Notes under the pieces: model-generated
What the model was told of the DNA's origin: nothing
The model's input: only the letters and a program-made list of their open reading frames with translations
Database searches by the model: none
Assembly: GCA_949297645.1 (NCBI GenBank)
Contig: CASFUJ010000003.1
Location: 1-40,925, forward strand
Reading direction: 5' to 3'
DNA from: an uncultured Desulfovibrionaceae bacterium
GTDB taxonomy: Bacteria > Desulfobacterota > Desulfovibrionia > Desulfovibrionales > Desulfovibrionaceae
Length of the DNA: 40,925 nt
Shown: positions 40,095 through 40,925 of the stretch, piece by piece
Layout: each line of letters opens with the position of its first letter
Numbering within the stretch: position 1 is the stretch's first letter
Translations under genes and position numbers: made by a program

Positions 40095-40925
40095 CTAGGC
40101 CAGAATGTCGGAGCTTATGGACGCGATGTCCGCGCAGCCGGTGAGGGCCATGGCCGAGGTGAGCTGGCCCTTGATGTCGGCCACATAGGCGGCCACGCCG
40201 TCGGTCTGTCCGCCGATGGCGGCCACGGAGAAGGGACGGCCGATAAGTACGGCCTTCGCGCCGAGAGCCAGGAGCTTGAGCACATCCGTACCGGAGCGCA
40301 CGCCGCCGTCGGCAAGCACGGGAATCCTGTCGCCTACGGCCGCGGCGATGCCGGGCAGTACTTCCGCGCCGCCGGGAGTGCCGTCGAGCACGCGGCCGCC
40401 GTGGTTGGAGACCACGATGGCGTCCACACCGGCGTCGATGGCCACGCGGGCGTCGGCCACGGTCATGACGCCTTTAATCATGAACTTCGCGCCGCGTTCG
40501 TGCACGAAGCGGGCGATTTCGGCAAGCTCTTCCGCGCTCTTCGGGGCCACGGGGCGGCCCTGCAGACGCAGGGTCACAAGACCCGCGGCGTCCACGTCCA
40601 TGCCTACCACGGGGCAGTTTGTGGCCGTGGCGGCTTCGAGTCTGTTCCACAGAAAATCGCCTTCCCATGGCTTGATGAAGGGAATGCCCCAGCCTTCGGC
40701 CTTGCGGATGGCGGCAAAAGCGCAGTCGGGAATGAGGGAGCCCACGCCGTCGCCGCCGCAGCCGATGATGCCGGCCTTTTTGGAGCCGCAGATGACGGCT
40801 TCGGCATAGGCGGCTTCATCCACGGGGTTCTGCGAGGCGTCGCCCATGTTGAAGGCCACGCCGCCGATGGGGGCGGCAAGAAGAGGCAGCGCCAGTTTGA
40901 GGCCGAGAATTTCGGTGGAGGTATC
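40095..40925 (-). CDS. FMN-dependent alpha-hydroxy-acid dehydrogenase (5' end cut by window)
   Basis: The C-terminal 276 codons of a TIM-barrel flavoenzyme related to L-lactate dehydrogenase/oxidase and glycolate oxidase; the frame is open to the right edge, so the N-terminus is outside. Visible are LALPLLAAPIGG near the cut, FMIKGVMT with the FMN-contacting lysine, VSNHGGRVLDGTPGG with the catalytic His and Arg, and VLADGGVRSGTDVLKLLALGA with the FMN phosphate-binding segment. A 2-hydroxy acid such as lactate is the likely substrate, which suits a lactate-oxidising anaerobe. Substrate identity is inferred from the family only. Confidence 0.9.
   Translation of the reverse strand, partial: DTSTEILGLKLALPLLAAPIGGVAFNMGDASQNPVDEAAYAEAVICGSKKAGIIGCGGDGVGSLIPDCAFAAIRKAEGWGIPFIKPWEGDFLWNRLEAATATNCPVVGMDVDAAGLVTLRLQGRPVAPKSAEELAEIARFVHERGAKFMIKGVMTVADARVAIDAGVDAIVVSNHGGRVLDGTPGGAEVLPGIAAAVGDRIPVLADGGVRSGTDVLKLLALGAKAVLIGRPFSVAAIGGQTDGVAAYVADIKGQLTSAMALTGCADIASISSDILA

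Noticed and set aside
1-40925. CRISPR arrays, tRNA/rRNA genes, insertion sequences, phage attachment sites
   Set aside because: No regularly spaced repeats, tRNA TPsiC-like arms, transposase genes or flanking direct repeats were recognised on reading both strands.

Overview
The window is a GC-rich (roughly 60%), gene-dense piece of a bacterial chromosome. Gene families and order (hisS-aspS-def, fmt-rsmB, parA-parB with parS, acpS-nnr-tsaE-lysC, a sigma54-type two-component pair) fit a sulfidogenic deltaproteobacterium of the Desulfovibrionaceae (Desulfovibrio/Bilophila/Mailhella type). That placement rests on family resemblance, not on a marker search. No rRNA, tRNA, CRISPR array, insertion sequence or prophage was seen.

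Layout. (1) 1-4566: a divergent accessory cluster. An Old-Yellow-Enzyme/2-enoate-reductase-like flavoenzyme (cut by the left edge) and an anion permease lie on the minus strand; a LysR regulator lies on the plus strand. A perfect dyad with T-N11-A geometry sits between them. (2) 4595-8363: hisS, aspS and def behind a good sigma70 promoter and ending in a strong terminator. (3) 8548-11222: fmt and rsmB. (4) 11223-13387: a MATE exporter preceded by an unusual leader (strong ribosome site plus a 13-codon ORF, competing hairpins, a terminator-like hairpin). (5) 13388-15502: parB and parA with two perfect parS sites just upstream of parA. (6) 16012-18910: an NtrC-family regulator and its histidine kinase. 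(7) 19326-22653: aspartate-type aminotransferase and pgi, divergent from sfsA. (8) 22774-23232: a small secreted protein of unknown function. (9) 23652-25399: a gamma-glutamyltransferase whose signal peptide is out of frame at a C8 tract. (10) 25795-29411: topA and an Elp3-type radical SAM protein. (11) 29520-31866: HIT and HU/IHF genes, then a class IV aminotransferase and a second small secreted protein. (12) 32267-39933: priA, a DUF486 membrane protein, lysC, tsaE, nnr, acpS and a TauE/SafE permease. (13) 40095-40925: an FMN-dependent alpha-hydroxy-acid dehydrogenase cut by the right edge.

Most of the window is housekeeping: translation (hisS, aspS, def, fmt, rsmB, tsaE), DNA topology and replication restart (topA, priA, HU), chromosome segregation (parABS), and central metabolism and cofactor repair (pgi, lysC, acpS, nnr). 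The points that deserve attention are the C8 tract separating the ggt signal peptide from the enzyme frame (possible phase variation of export), the deletion plus frameshift in the dehydratase half of nnr and its effect on tsaE coupling, a strong internal Shine-Dalgarno and ATG in lysC that would give a separate regulatory subunit, the leader of the MATE gene, and the uncharacterised flavoenzyme/permease/LysR cluster.
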